Positions 17,164 through 26,022 of a stretch of DNA of 64,000 bases are shown one piece after another. This DNA comes from Streptomyces lincolnensis (GTDB taxonomy: Bacteria; Actinomycetota; Actinomycetes; Streptomycetales; Streptomycetaceae), in NCBI RefSeq assembly GCF_021173675.1, contig NZ_JAIHON010000007.1:62001-126000 (forward strand). Direction: 5' to 3'. A model generated the notes under the pieces. It worked only from the letters and a program-made list of their open reading frames with translations, did not search any database and was not told the DNA's origin. The position numbers were made by a program, and so were the translations under genes. The stretch's first letter is position 1, and the number at the start of each line of letters is the position of its first letter.

Positions 17164-18126
17164 ATGCACACCGACCTCGTGGCCGCTCTCGACATCGGCG
17201 GCACCAAGATCGCCGGAGCGCTGGTGGACGGCCACGGCCGGCTCCAGGTCCGCGCGCAGCGCGCCACGCCCGCCCGGGAGGACGGCGAGACCGTCATGCG
17301 GGCCGTCGAGGAGGTCCTCGCCGAGCTGTCCGCGTCGCCGCTGTGGGGGCGCGCCACCACCCTCGGCATCGGCAGTGCCGGACCGGTGGACGCCTCCACG
17401 GGCACGGTGAGCCCGGTGAACGTACCCGGCTGGCGCGACTACCCCCTGGTCGAGCGGGTGCGGGCGGCGGCCGGTGGGCTGCCGGTGGAGCTGATCGGCG
17501 ACGGGGTCGCGATCACGGCCGCCGAGCACTGGCAGGGCGCCGCCCGCGGTCACGACAACGCGCTGTGCATGGTCGTCTCGACGGGCGTCGGCGGCGGTCT
17601 GGTCCTGAACGGCCGCCTGCATCCCGGTCCCACCGGCAACGCCGGCCACATCGGTCACATCAGCGTCGATCTCGACGGGGACCCCTGCCCGTGCGGCGCG
17701 CGCGGCTGTGTGGAACGCATCGCCAGTGGCCCCAACATCGCCCGCCGGGCGGTCGAGAACGGCTGGCTGCCCGGTCCGGACGGGGACACCTCCGCCGCCG
17801 CCGTGGCCGCCGCGGCCCGGGCCGGCGATCCGGTCGCCGTGGCCTCCTTCGAGCGGGCCGCCCAGGCGCTGGCCGCCGGTATCGCGGCCACCGCGACCCT
17901 CGTGGAGATCGACATCGCGGTCATCGGGGGCGGCGTGGGCAAGGCGGGCGACGTGCTGTTCGCGCCGCTGCGCAAGGCGCTGGGCGACTACGCGACCCTG
18001 TCCTTCGTCCAGCGCCTGGTCGTCGTGCCCGCCCAGATGGGCACGGACGCGGGACTGGTCGGGGCGGCCGCGGCGGCCCTCGCCCGGCGCGCGGACCGGG
18101 AGGACCCGGCCGCGGCAGGGGTCTGA
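17164..18126 (+). CDS. ROK family sugar kinase (glucokinase-like)
   Basis: A 320-aa ROK-family sugar kinase. The phosphate-binding motif is DIGGTK at residues 10-15. The catalytic Asp lies in LIGDGVAITAAEHW. The zinc site is His162 plus Cys175, Cys177 and Cys182 (CPCGARGC). It should phosphorylate a hexose or amino sugar with ATP in the cytoplasm. There is no N-terminal winged helix, so it is an enzyme and not a NagC-type repressor. ATG 17164 follows GGGGAGATC. Divergent from a LacI regulator. No sugar transporter is next to it, so the sugar is unknown. Confidence 0.9.
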   Translation: MHTDLVAALDIGGTKIAGALVDGHGRLQVRAQRATPAREDGETVMRAVEEVLAELSASPLWGRATTLGIGSAGPVDASTGTVSPVNVPGWRDYPLVERVRAAAGGLPVELIGDGVAITAAEHWQGAARGHDNALCMVVSTGVGGGLVLNGRLHPGPTGNAGHIGHISVDLDGDPCPCGARGCVERIASGPNIARRAVENGWLPGPDGDTSAAAVAAAARAGDPVAVASFERAAQALAAGIAATATLVEIDIAVIGGGVGKAGDVLFAPLRKALGDYATLSFVQRLVVVPAQMGTDAGLVGAAAAALARRADREDPAAAGV

Positions 18127-18148
18127 CCCCCGGAAGGATCGTTCCGCC

Positions 18149-18187
18149 GGGAAGCTCGGCCGGCCTGTAGAGGGGGCCGAGCTTCCC
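18149..18187 (+). terminator. Hairpin terminator after the ROK kinase
   Basis: GGGAAGCTCGGCC (18149-18161) pairs perfectly over 13 bp with 18175-18187, with a 13-nt loop, 22 nt after the ROK stop. Confidence 0.75.
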
Positions 18188-18206
18188 GTGTGCACGCATG
18201 CCGATG

Positions 18207-18224
18207 TTTTGAACGCGTTCAAAA
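18207..18224. promoter_or_regulatory. Perfect 18-bp palindrome over the TIGR01777 promoter
   Basis: TTTTGAACGCGTTCAAAA is a perfect 18-bp palindrome. It contains the -35 box TTGAAC (18209-18214); the -10 box TAGGCT is at 18233-18238 after an 18-nt spacer. A regulator bound here would cover the -35. The shape fits TetR/AcrR-type or similar dimeric repressors; none is encoded beside it. Confidence 0.68.
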
Positions 18225-18262
18225 AAGTGCGCTAGGCTGTCCCCACACGAAGGGGGAACGCC

Positions 18263-19246
18263 ATGAAGATCGTGATACCCGGCGGGACCGGGCAGGTGGG
18301 CGCGATCCTGAACCGCGCGCTGACCGCCGCGGGCCACGAGGTCGTCGTCCTCACCAGACGGCCGCGGCGCGAGCGCGAGGTCGCCTGGGACGGCGAGTCG
18401 CTGGGCCCGTGGGCCGAGGAGATCGACGGCAGCGACGTGGTGATCAACCTCGCCGGACGCAGCGTCAGCTGCCGGTACACCCCGGCCAATCTCCAGGCCA
18501 TGATGGATTCGCGGGTGCGCTCCACCCGGGCCGTCGGCGAGGCCGTCGCCCGCGCCGCCCGTCCGCCGCGGGTCTGGTTGCAGATGAGTACGGCCACCGT
18601 CTACGCCCACCGTTTCGACGCGCCGAACGACGAGATCACGGGAGTTCTGGGCGGCGAGGAGCCCGGCGTCCCCGGCTACTGGGCCTACAGTGTCGAGATC
18701 GCCAGGAACTGGGAGCGGGCCCAGGAGGAGGCCGACACCCCGCACACCCGCAAGGTCGCCCTGCGCTCGGCCATGGTGATGAGCCCCGACCGCGGCGGCG
18801 TCTTCGACGTCCTGACGAGGCTGACGCGGCTCGGCCTCGGCGGCCCGGTCGCGGGCGGCGGCCAGTACGTCTCCTGGATCCACGACCGTGACTTCGTCCG
18901 CGCGGTCGCGTTCCTCATCGACCACGAGGAGCTCACCGGCCCGGTGAACCTCGCCGCGCCCCACCCCCTGCCGCAGCGCGCGTTCATGCGGGCGCTGCGC
19001 TCCGCGTGGGGAGTCCCGGTGGGCCTGCCCGCCACGCGGTGGATGGCGGAGATCGGGGCGCTCGCGCTGCGCTCGGACACCGAACTCCTGCTGAAGAGCC
19101 GCCGGGTCGTGCCCCGTCGTCTGGCGGCCGCGGGCTTCGCCTTCGATCACGCGGCGTGGCCGGAAGCGGCGGCGGACCTGGCGCGGCGGGCGCGCGGCGG
19201 CCCCGGAGCGCACGAGGGGCACCTCGCGCCGACGGTGTCCGGCTGA
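18263..19246 (+). CDS. TIGR01777 family NAD-dependent epimerase/oxidoreductase
   Basis: A 327-aa extended-SDR protein of the TIGR01777 (YfcH-like) group. The nucleotide-binding loop GGTGQVG is at about residues 7-13. NLAGRSVSCRY and the C-terminal DUF1731-type region (PHPLPQRAFMRALRSAWGVP) are typical. In the usual YxxxK position it has YWAYSVEIARNWE, so the Lys seems absent, which is common in this family. GAAGGGGGAA precedes ATG 18263. Expressed alone from a palindrome-covered promoter. Substrate unknown; some relatives are linked to cell division inhibition (SulA-like naming), which is not supported by direct evidence here. Confidence 0.87.
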   Translation: MKIVIPGGTGQVGAILNRALTAAGHEVVVLTRRPRREREVAWDGESLGPWAEEIDGSDVVINLAGRSVSCRYTPANLQAMMDSRVRSTRAVGEAVARAARPPRVWLQMSTATVYAHRFDAPNDEITGVLGGEEPGVPGYWAYSVEIARNWERAQEEADTPHTRKVALRSAMVMSPDRGGVFDVLTRLTRLGLGGPVAGGGQYVSWIHDRDFVRAVAFLIDHEELTGPVNLAAPHPLPQRAFMRALRSAWGVPVGLPATRWMAEIGALALRSDTELLLKSRRVVPRRLAAAGFAFDHAAWPEAAADLARRARGGPGAHEGHLAPTVSG

Positions 19247-19294
19247 CTTCGGCGCCGGGCGTGACCTCCGGGCCGTTCGCCAGTTGAGCCCGGC

Positions 19295-19489
19295 ATGAAG
19301 AAGCGCAGCATGCTCGCCATCGCCTCCCTCGCCACCGGCTTCGTCGTCGCGGCGGTCACCCCTTCCCACGCCCTGGGCGAGAACCTGGGGGACATCGACG
19401 TCGACAAGACCCTCAGCAGCCTCGACCAGACCATCGCCGACGACAGCCTGGCCGGGGTCGAGGACGGCACGCTCGGGCAGAACGGCTGA
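19295..19489 (+). CDS. Small secreted peptide
   Basis: A 64-residue protein with a clear Sec signal peptide (MKKRSMLAIASLATG, cleavage after SHA near residue 26). The 38-residue mature part is acidic (DIDVDKTLSSLDQTIADD) and has no Cys, so it is not a chaplin or lantibiotic-like peptide. It is followed by a very strong hairpin. Similar small secreted proteins of unknown role are common in Streptomyces. The start is ATG 19295; no strong ribosome-binding site is visible apart from a weak GAGC. Confidence 0.6.
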   Translation: MKKRSMLAIASLATGFVVAAVTPSHALGENLGDIDVDKTLSSLDQTIADDSLAGVEDGTLGQNG

Positions 19490-19503
19490 CGAGGCGAAGC
19501 ACC

Positions 19504-19559
19504 GCACACACGTGGCGCCGGCCCCCCCGTGGCAGGGGGCGCCGGCGCCACGCGTGTGC
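19504..19559. terminator. Long hairpin terminator
   Basis: The arms 19504-19527 and 19535-19559 pair over more than 20 bp with one mismatch around a C-rich/G-rich top. It ends the small secreted peptide gene and isolates the next gene. Confidence 0.75.
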
Positions 19560-19634
19560 GCCCTCAACTGCGGCTGGTTTCCGTGGCAGGGTGGAGCGGG
19601 CAAGCCACAGGGGGCCAACAGAAGAGGGGGACCT

Positions 19635-20678
19635 GTGACCGTCGTCTGGATCAACGGTGCGTTCGGTGCGGGGAAGACCACCACCGCACGGGAACTGATC
19701 GAGCTGATCCCGAACAGCACACTCTTCGACCCCGAGATCATCGGCGGAGCACTCCCGCACCTGCTCCCGCCCAAGCACCTCGCCGAGGTCGGCGACTACC
19801 AGGATCTGCCGATCTGGCGACGCCTCGTGATCGACACGGCGGCCGCGATGCTCGCCGAGCTGGGCGGGACCCTGGTGGTCCCGATGACCCTCCTGCGCCA
19901 GGAGTACCGCGACGAGATCTTCGGCGGCCTCGCCGCCCGCCGCATCGGGGTCCGGCACGTGCTCCTCACCCCGGCGGAAACGATCCTGCGCGAGCGAATA
20001 GCCGGCCGGGAGGTCCCACCCGATCTCCCCGACGGCGACATGCGCGTCCGGCAGTGGGCCTACGACCACATCGAGCCCTACCGCGGCGCCCTGGCCGCCT
20101 GGCTCACCGCCGACGCCCACCCGATCGACAACAGCGCCCTCACGCCCTACCAGACGGCCGCCCGGATCGCCGAGGCGGTCACCGCGGGCACCGTACCCGT
20201 CTGCGACATCGTGCAGACCCCCGAACCCACCGCCGAGACCCTCGCCGCCGGCGTCCTCCTCTTCGACGAGCGGGACCGGGTCCTGCTGGTCGACCCCACC
20301 TACAAGGCGGGCTGGGAGTTCCCCGGCGGTGTCGTCGAACCCGGCGAGGCCCCCGCCCGCGCCGGTGTCCGGGAGGTGGCCGAGGAGACCGGCATCCACC
20401 TCGACGCCATGCCCCGCCTCCTCGTCGTCGACTGGGAACGGCCCGCGCCGCCCGGCTACGGCGGGATGCGCCTGATCTTCGACGGCGGCCGCCTCGACTC
20501 CACCGAGGCCGGCCGACTCCTGCTGCCCGGGCCCGAGCTGCGCGCCTGGCGGTTCGTCACCGAGGAGGAGGCCGCCGACCTGCTGCCGCCGGTGCGCTAC
20601 GAACGGCTGCGCTGGGCCCTCAGGGCCCGGGAACGCGGAGCCGCGCTCTATCTGGAGGCCGGGACTCCGATCGGCTGA
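19635..20678 (+). CDS. TmrB-like P-loop kinase fused to NUDIX hydrolase
   Basis: A 347-aa two-domain protein. The N-terminal half (about 1-185) is an AAA/P-loop kinase-like domain: VVWINGAFGAGKTT with Walker A at 8-15, and LFDPEIIGGALP, which closely follows the opening of TmrB tunicamycin-resistance proteins. The C-terminal half (about 205-340) is a NUDIX domain with the box G-V-V-E-P-G-E...REVAEETG at about 232-254, complete with the REVxEE glutamates. GTG 19635 has GAAGAGGGGG upstream. The fusion suggests binding and phosphorylation or hydrolysis of a nucleotide-linked compound. Detoxification is one possibility; the substrate is unknown. Confidence 0.85.
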   Translation: MTVVWINGAFGAGKTTTARELIELIPNSTLFDPEIIGGALPHLLPPKHLAEVGDYQDLPIWRRLVIDTAAAMLAELGGTLVVPMTLLRQEYRDEIFGGLAARRIGVRHVLLTPAETILRERIAGREVPPDLPDGDMRVRQWAYDHIEPYRGALAAWLTADAHPIDNSALTPYQTAARIAEAVTAGTVPVCDIVQTPEPTAETLAAGVLLFDERDRVLLVDPTYKAGWEFPGGVVEPGEAPARAGVREVAEETGIHLDAMPRLLVVDWERPAPPGYGGMRLIFDGGRLDSTEAGRLLLPGPELRAWRFVTEEEAADLLPPVRYERLRWALRARERGAALYLEAGTPIG

Positions 20679-21055
20679 CCTGCCGGGAAACCCGCTGTGA
20701 GATCCCTGCCGCGCCGTGGTGCCGACAGGGATTTCGGCGTTTCCGGACTCCCGCGCCGCGGAAGCCCGCACCGCGAACTCCCCAAGAGAGCGTCCCATTA
20801 CCTCTATGCCAGAGCTAACGAAACCTCTCGCTCTCGTCAACTCTTGGCAACCTGCGCAAACAATCACTTTTCCGGTCCTGAACGGCCTTGACCGGGGTCA
20901 CGGAGCGTTGCGAAAGTCCGCTCAGTCTTCACGGCGCCGACACCGGACGCCGTCAAGTGATTTTCGCCCAGGGGTCCGTCCTCTGGCGCCTCCCTACCCA
21001 CGCCCGCCGCGGCAACCCCGCGACAGCCCCAGCTCACCTCCGGGACGTCCGTACG
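20679..21055. other. 377-bp intergenic region before the peptide ABC operon
   Basis: No gene seen. ATCCCTG (20702-20708) and CAGGGAT (20726-20732) may form a weak terminator for the preceding gene. The stretch 20790-20880 is unusually AT-rich for this window and probably holds the ABC operon promoter, but neither TTGGCA at 20844 nor TTGACC at 20888 is followed by a convincing -10 box. Confidence 0.45.
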
Positions 21056-22084
21056 ATGACCACGCAGCACCAGCAGGTCCAGACCCCGACCGGCACCGCG
21101 CCCGAGGCCGAACCGGCGCGGGACCCCCGGGCCGGCCGCCCCGCCGTCGCCGGACGCTCACCGGCCCGCCTGGCCTGGAACCGCATTCGACGGGACAAGG
21201 TCACCCTGATCGCGTTCGTGGTCACCGTCCTGTTCATGGTGATCGCGCTGCTGGCCCCGGTCCTGACCGCGATGACCGGCTGGGGCCCGATCACCCCCGA
21301 CGGCAAGGCGATCGACCCGGATACGGGCAACTTCCCGTACGGATCGCTGGGCGGCATCAGCCTCACCCACCTGCTGGGCGTCGAACCCGGCACCGGATAC
21401 GACCTGTTCGCCCGGGTCGTCCACGGCCTGCGCACCTCGCTCTTCGTCGGCTTCGCGTCGGCCGTGCTGTCGACCGTCGTCGGCGTCGTCGCCGGGCTGG
21501 CGGCGGGCTACTCCGGCGGCTGGGTCGACTCGGTGCTCTCGCGGGTGATGGACGTGATGCTGGCCTTCCCGCAGTTGCTGTTCATCATCGCGCTCACCCC
21601 GGTCATCCAGAACGCGCTGCAGACCAACGACCACGGCGGCACCGACGAGAACCTGCGGCTGCTGGTCCTGGTCCTCAACATCGCCATGTTCGCCTGGGCC
21701 TACACCGCCCGCCTGGTACGCGGCCAGGTGCTGTCCCTGCGCGAACGGGAGTTCGTCGACGCCGCGCGGATCATGAGTGCGGGCCGGGCGCACATCCTCT
21801 TCCGGCAGCTGCTGCCCAACCTGTGGGCGCCGATCCTGATCTCCTTCGCGCTCGCCGTCCCGCAGAACATCACCACCGAGGCGGCGCTGTCCTACCTGGG
21901 CGTCGGTGTCATCCCGCCCAACCCGGACTGGGGCGCCCTGCTCTCGGACGCCTCCCAGTACTTCCTCCAGGACCCGATGTACCTCTTCGTGCCCGGTGTC
22001 CTGCTCCTGATCCTCGTCCTGGCACTCAACCTCCTCGGCGACGGCGTGCGGGACGCCCTCGATCCCCGCGCGAGCCGTGGCTGA
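21056..22084 (+). CDS. Peptide ABC transporter permease (DppC/OppC type)
   Basis: A 342-aa inner-membrane permease for a peptide-type importer. It has an N-terminal cytoplasmic extension of about 40 residues, the OppC-type N-terminal segment (LAWNRIRRDKVTLIAFVV), a long external loop, then five further spans. The EAA loop for contact with the ATPases reads FVDAARIMSAGRAHILFRQLLPN. It is first in a five-gene operon where the binding protein comes second. ATG 21056 has only a weak GGGA upstream. Confidence 0.92.
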   Translation: MTTQHQQVQTPTGTAPEAEPARDPRAGRPAVAGRSPARLAWNRIRRDKVTLIAFVVTVLFMVIALLAPVLTAMTGWGPITPDGKAIDPDTGNFPYGSLGGISLTHLLGVEPGTGYDLFARVVHGLRTSLFVGFASAVLSTVVGVVAGLAAGYSGGWVDSVLSRVMDVMLAFPQLLFIIALTPVIQNALQTNDHGGTDENLRLLVLVLNIAMFAWAYTARLVRGQVLSLREREFVDAARIMSAGRAHILFRQLLPNLWAPILISFALAVPQNITTEAALSYLGVGVIPPNPDWGALLSDASQYFLQDPMYLFVPGVLLLILVLALNLLGDGVRDALDPRASRG

Positions 22085-22165
22085 GCCGCCGCCCCCGAAC
22101 CCCGGCCGGCCGGGCCCCCACACGGACCGCCGAGACCCAGTACGCACAAGAACGGAGCGTTTCCG

Positions 22166-23833
22166 ATGACGCGCAGATCGCGCACCTTCGCGCTGACGGC
22201 CACCGCCGTGGCGATAGCCCTGGGGGCCACCGCATGCGGAGGCTCCTCCAGCACCACCGGCAGCGGTTCCCCGACCAAGGGCGGCACGCTGACGATCCTC
22301 GACCACGCGGACTTCGACCATCTCGACCCCCAGCGGATCTACACGACCGAGGGCGAGAGCATGGCCCAGGAGTTCGTGCGCACCCTCACCGGCTGGGACG
22401 AGACCGGTTCCCAGCCGAAGCTGGTCGGCGACCTGGCCACCGACACCGGCACGCCCAGCAAGGGCGCCACCGTGTGGACCTTCCACCTGCGCCACGGCGT
22501 CACGTGGCAGGACGGCAGCGCGGTCACCGCGCAGGACGTCAAGTACGGCATCGAGCGGACCTTCTCGCCCGACATCAACGGCGGCCCGCCGTACGCGAGT
22601 CAGTGGCTGGTCGGCGGCTCCACGTACAAGGGCCCCTACCAGGGCAAGGAGCTCGCCTCCATCCAGACACCGGACAAGTACACCCTCGTCTTCCATCTGA
22701 ACGCGCCCGTCGCGGACTTCAACCAGACGACCACCATGCCGGGCTGGTCGGCGGTGCCCAAGGCCCACGACACGGGATCGACGTACGACACCCACGTCTG
22801 GTCCGACGGGCCCTACATGCTCAAGTCGTATGCCAAGAACAAGGAACTCGTCCTCGTCAAGAACACGCACTGGACGCAGTCCACCGACCCGATCCGCGAG
22901 CAGAACGTCAATGAGATCGATGTGAGGTTCGGTCAGGACCAGGCCGCCATCGACCAGCAGATCAAGTCCGACGCCGGCACCGCCCAGACCTCGATCATGC
23001 AGTGGCCGATCGCGGGCTCCGATCTGACGACGATCGCGAACGACCCCTCTCTGAAGTCGCGTTACTACAAGATCCCGGCACCCGGCATCAACTACCTCGC
23101 GATCAACACCACCCGGGTCAAGGACCTGAAGGTCCGTCAGGCGATCGAGTACGCGATCGACAAGACCACCGCGCGCGGCGCCTTCGGCGGTGCCGCGTAC
23201 GGCGACTACGCCAGCACGATGCTGAGCCCCGGCATCGGCGGCTACAAGAAGTTCAACCTCTACAGCACCAACCCCGCCGGTGATGTCACCAAGGCAAAGG
23301 CGCTGATGAAGCAGGCCGGGAACCCGAAGCTCACCATGTCGCTGGCCGTGGAGAACACACCCACCGAGGAGCACTTCGCCGACGCGGTCAAGACCTCGCT
23401 CGGGAAGATCGGCATCTCGGTCAACATCACCCCGATCGACGCGTCGAACTACTTCAGCACCGTCGACAACGTCAAGAACCAGTACGACCTGACCTGGATG
23501 GACTGGATCGCGGACTGGCCGAACGCCTCCACCGTGCTGCCCGTGCTGTTCGACGGACGGCAGATCGCGAAGCTGCCGCAGTCCAACCAGGACCAGTCGT
23601 ACCTGAACGACCCGGCGGTCAACGCGCAGATCGACAAGATCGCGAAGATGACCGACATCACTCAGGCCAACGCCGCCTACGGGGCTCTGGACGAGCAGGT
23701 CCTCAAGGAGGCTTCCGTGGTCCCGCTGATGTACATGAAGTTCACCGAACTGGCGGGCTCCAAGGTCGGCGGAGTCATCCCGGACCCGGTGGTCGCCGAG
23801 CCCAGCCTGGTCCACGTCTACGTCAAGAGCTGA
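22166..23833 (+). CDS. Peptide ABC transporter substrate-binding lipoprotein
   Basis: A 555-aa SBP_bac_5 family protein that should capture oligopeptides outside the cell. The N-terminus has a basic TRRSR start, a hydrophobic stretch and the acceptor Cys in ATAC-GGSS, so it is a lipoprotein. The mature part starts with GGTLTILDHADFDHLDPQ, and WTFHLRHGVTWQDG is the family signature. ATG 22166 follows AACGGAGCG. It lies between two permease genes. A stable hairpin just after it (23850-23877) probably raises its share of the operon message, as is common for binding proteins. Confidence 0.93.
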   Translation: MTRRSRTFALTATAVAIALGATACGGSSSTTGSGSPTKGGTLTILDHADFDHLDPQRIYTTEGESMAQEFVRTLTGWDETGSQPKLVGDLATDTGTPSKGATVWTFHLRHGVTWQDGSAVTAQDVKYGIERTFSPDINGGPPYASQWLVGGSTYKGPYQGKELASIQTPDKYTLVFHLNAPVADFNQTTTMPGWSAVPKAHDTGSTYDTHVWSDGPYMLKSYAKNKELVLVKNTHWTQSTDPIREQNVNEIDVRFGQDQAAIDQQIKSDAGTAQTSIMQWPIAGSDLTTIANDPSLKSRYYKIPAPGINYLAINTTRVKDLKVRQAIEYAIDKTTARGAFGGAAYGDYASTMLSPGIGGYKKFNLYSTNPAGDVTKAKALMKQAGNPKLTMSLAVENTPTEEHFADAVKTSLGKIGISVNITPIDASNYFSTVDNVKNQYDLTWMDWIADWPNASTVLPVLFDGRQIAKLPQSNQDQSYLNDPAVNAQIDKIAKMTDITQANAAYGALDEQVLKEASVVPLMYMKFTELAGSKVGGVIPDPVVAEPSLVHVYVKS

Positions 23834-23849
23834 CGCACCCCATTCGAAG

Positions 23850-23877
23850 GCCCGCCGGCACACCCCGGCCGGCGGGC
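23850..23877 (+). terminator. Intra-operon hairpin after the binding-protein gene
   Basis: GCCCGCCGGC (23850-23859) pairs with GCCGGCGGGC (23868-23877), 10 bp perfect, loop 8 nt. Likely a partial terminator or 3' stabiliser inside the operon. Confidence 0.55.
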
Positions 23878-23906
23878 ACCCGTCCTCACGTCAGGTCCAG
23901 CACCCC

Positions 23907-24899
23907 ATGCTTCGCTATCTCATCCGACGCCTGCTGGCGGCGGCCGTGATCCTGCTGGTGATCACGGTGATCACCTTCGTCATCTTCTACGCGCTGCCCT
24001 CCAATCCCGCCCTCCTGGCCTGCGGCAAGACCTGCTCGCCCTCCCGGCTGGCGGAGATCAAGCACTCGCTGGGCCTCGACCAGAGCTTCATGACCCAGTT
24101 CTGGGAGTTCTTCAAGGGGCTCTTCGTCGGCCGTGACTACGGCGACCAGAGCCTGCGCGTGCACTGCGGCGCGCCCTGTCTCGGGCTCTCCTTCCAGACC
24201 GACACCCCGGTCCTCACCACCCTGCTGGGCGACTTCCCGGCGGACCTCTCGCTCGGTCTCGGTGCCGCGGTGGTCTTCCTGGTCCTGGGCGTCGGCCTCG
24301 GCATGGTGGCCGCGGTCCGCCGGGGCAAGGCGGCCGACAAGGCGGCGGTCGGCTTCGCGCTGGTCGGCGTCTCCGTGCAGATCTACTTCATCGGCCTGCT
24401 GCTGCTCTTCCTGTTCGTCGACAAGTGGCAGATCCTGCCCGCCTCCGGCTACACCCCGATCACCCAGGACCCTGCCGCCTGGTTCCAGGGGCTCATCCTG
24501 CCCTGGATCACCCTGGTCATCGTCTACCTCGCGATGTACACCCGGCTCACGCGCTCCTCCATGCTGGAGGTCTTCGCCGAGGACTACATGCGCACCGCCC
24601 GCGCCAAGGGACTGCCGGCCCGCAAGGTCGTCCTCAAGCACGGGCTGCGGGCCGCGATCACCCCGATCATCACCATCTTCGGCATGGACGTCGGCTCCCT
24701 CATCGGCGGCTCCGCGGTGATCACCGAGTCGGTGTTCGGCATCAACGGCATCGGCAAGCTCGCGGTGGACTCCGTGCAGAACTCCGACCTGCCGGTGATC
24801 CTCGGCACCACGCTCTTCGCCGCCACGTTCGTCGTCCTGGCCAACGTGGTCGTCGACGTGGTCTACGGCCTGGTCGACCCGCGTGTCCGCCTCGCCTGA
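23907..24899 (+). CDS. Peptide ABC transporter permease (DppB/OppB type)
   Basis: A 330-aa permease with six predicted spans, starting with the classic OppB N-terminus MLRYLIRRLLAAAVIL. The EAA loop reads YMRTARAKGLPARKVVLKHGLR. The sequence FVIFYALPSNPALLACG with a paired CGKTCSP and a later CGAPC in the external loop suggests a disulfide-stabilised outer loop. With the other permease it forms the membrane channel. Start ATG 23907 has AGGTC upstream. Third gene of the operon. Confidence 0.93.
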   Translation: MLRYLIRRLLAAAVILLVITVITFVIFYALPSNPALLACGKTCSPSRLAEIKHSLGLDQSFMTQFWEFFKGLFVGRDYGDQSLRVHCGAPCLGLSFQTDTPVLTTLLGDFPADLSLGLGAAVVFLVLGVGLGMVAAVRRGKAADKAAVGFALVGVSVQIYFIGLLLLFLFVDKWQILPASGYTPITQDPAAWFQGLILPWITLVIVYLAMYTRLTRSSMLEVFAEDYMRTARAKGLPARKVVLKHGLRAAITPIITIFGMDVGSLIGGSAVITESVFGINGIGKLAVDSVQNSDLPVILGTTLFAATFVVLANVVVDVVYGLVDPRVRLA

Positions 24900-24928
24900 G
24901 GCCCGTTTCGTTCTCTAAGGAAAGCCCC

Positions 24929-25996
24929 GTGTCCCTCCAGACATCTCCCCACCCCGCGCAGGTCGCCCCGGCGTCCGCCCCCTTCCTCGACGTACGCGAC
25001 CTGCGGGTGCACTTCCCGACCGAGGACGGGATCGTGAAGTCCGTCGACGGCGTCTCCTTCACCCTGGAGAAGGGGAGCACCCTCGGCATCGTCGGCGAGT
25101 CCGGTTCGGGGAAGTCGGTGACCTCGCTGGCCCTGCTGGGCCTGCACAAGGGCACCCGCGCCCAGGTCTCCGGCGAGATCCGCCTGGAGGGCCGGGACCT
25201 CGTCGCCCTCCCGGAGCACGACATGCGCGCGCTGCGCGGCCGGACGGTCTCCATGATCTTCCAGGACCCGCTGTCCGCCCTGCACCCGTACTTCACCGTC
25301 GGCGCCCAGATCGCCGAGGCGTACCAGGTGCACCACAGGGTCTCCAAGAAGGAGGCCCGGGACCGGGCCGTGGAGATGCTGAAGCGGGTCGGCATCCCGC
25401 AGCCCGACCGGCGGGCGAAGGACTATCCGCACCAGTTCTCCGGCGGCATGCGGCAGCGCGCCATGATCGCCATGTCCCTGGTCTGCGACCCGGCGCTGCT
25501 CATCGCCGACGAACCCACCACCGCCCTCGACGTCACCGTCCAGGCCCAGATTCTGGACCTGATCCGCGATCTCCAGGAGGAGTTCGGCTCCGCCGTCATC
25601 CTCATCACCCACGACCTCGGGGTGGTGGCCGACATCGCCGACGACATCCTGGTGATGTACGGCGGCCGCCGCATCGAGTACGGCAGTGTGCGGGACGTCC
25701 TCACCCGGCCCGAACACCCCTACACCTGGGGCCTGTTGGAGTCGATGCCGCACATCGGCGGGGACGTGGAGCGGCGGCTGAACCCGATCGCCGGATCCCC
25801 GCCCAGCCTGATCGACCTGCCGAGCGGCTGCGCCTTCCACCCCCGCTGCACCTTCAAGGGGTGGGTGCCCCACGGCCTGTGCGCGGCGGAGCGGCCCGAA
25901 CTGCTGGCGGTGGCGGGCACCGACCGGCACATCGCGGCCTGCCATCTGACCGCGGAGACCAAGCGGGAGATCCGCGGACGTAGGGCCGCCCAGTGA
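24929..25996 (+). CDS. Peptide ABC transporter ATP-binding protein (DppD/OppD type)
   Basis: A 355-aa ATPase. Walker A is GESGSGKS at 56-63, the signature is SGGMRQR from Ser171, and Walker B is LLIADEPT. The C-terminal oligo/dipeptide region holds CAFHPRCTFKG...C...C, the Cys cluster seen in this family. The GTG start at 24929 follows AAGGAAAG. The stop overlaps a GTG (25993) in the next gene by 4 bases. Confidence 0.93.
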   Translation: MSLQTSPHPAQVAPASAPFLDVRDLRVHFPTEDGIVKSVDGVSFTLEKGSTLGIVGESGSGKSVTSLALLGLHKGTRAQVSGEIRLEGRDLVALPEHDMRALRGRTVSMIFQDPLSALHPYFTVGAQIAEAYQVHHRVSKKEARDRAVEMLKRVGIPQPDRRAKDYPHQFSGGMRQRAMIAMSLVCDPALLIADEPTTALDVTVQAQILDLIRDLQEEFGSAVILITHDLGVVADIADDILVMYGGRRIEYGSVRDVLTRPEHPYTWGLLESMPHIGGDVERRLNPIAGSPPSLIDLPSGCAFHPRCTFKGWVPHGLCAAERPELLAVAGTDRHIAACHLTAETKREIRGRRAAQ

Positions 25997-26022
25997 CGGC
26001 GGCGGACGAACAGGAGCATGCC

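Noticed and set aside
19295..19489. Small secreted peptide as a chaplin, lantibiotic or RiPP precursor
   Set aside because: No Cys pair, no chaplin core, no modification enzymes nearby; it has a plain Sec signal.
20716..26000. Very long open frames on both strands (for example over 700-900 codons across the ABC operon)
   Set aside because: They are the usual shadows of GC-rich coding DNA. Their products are Arg/Pro/Ala-rich without domains, and the true frames have clear family matches.
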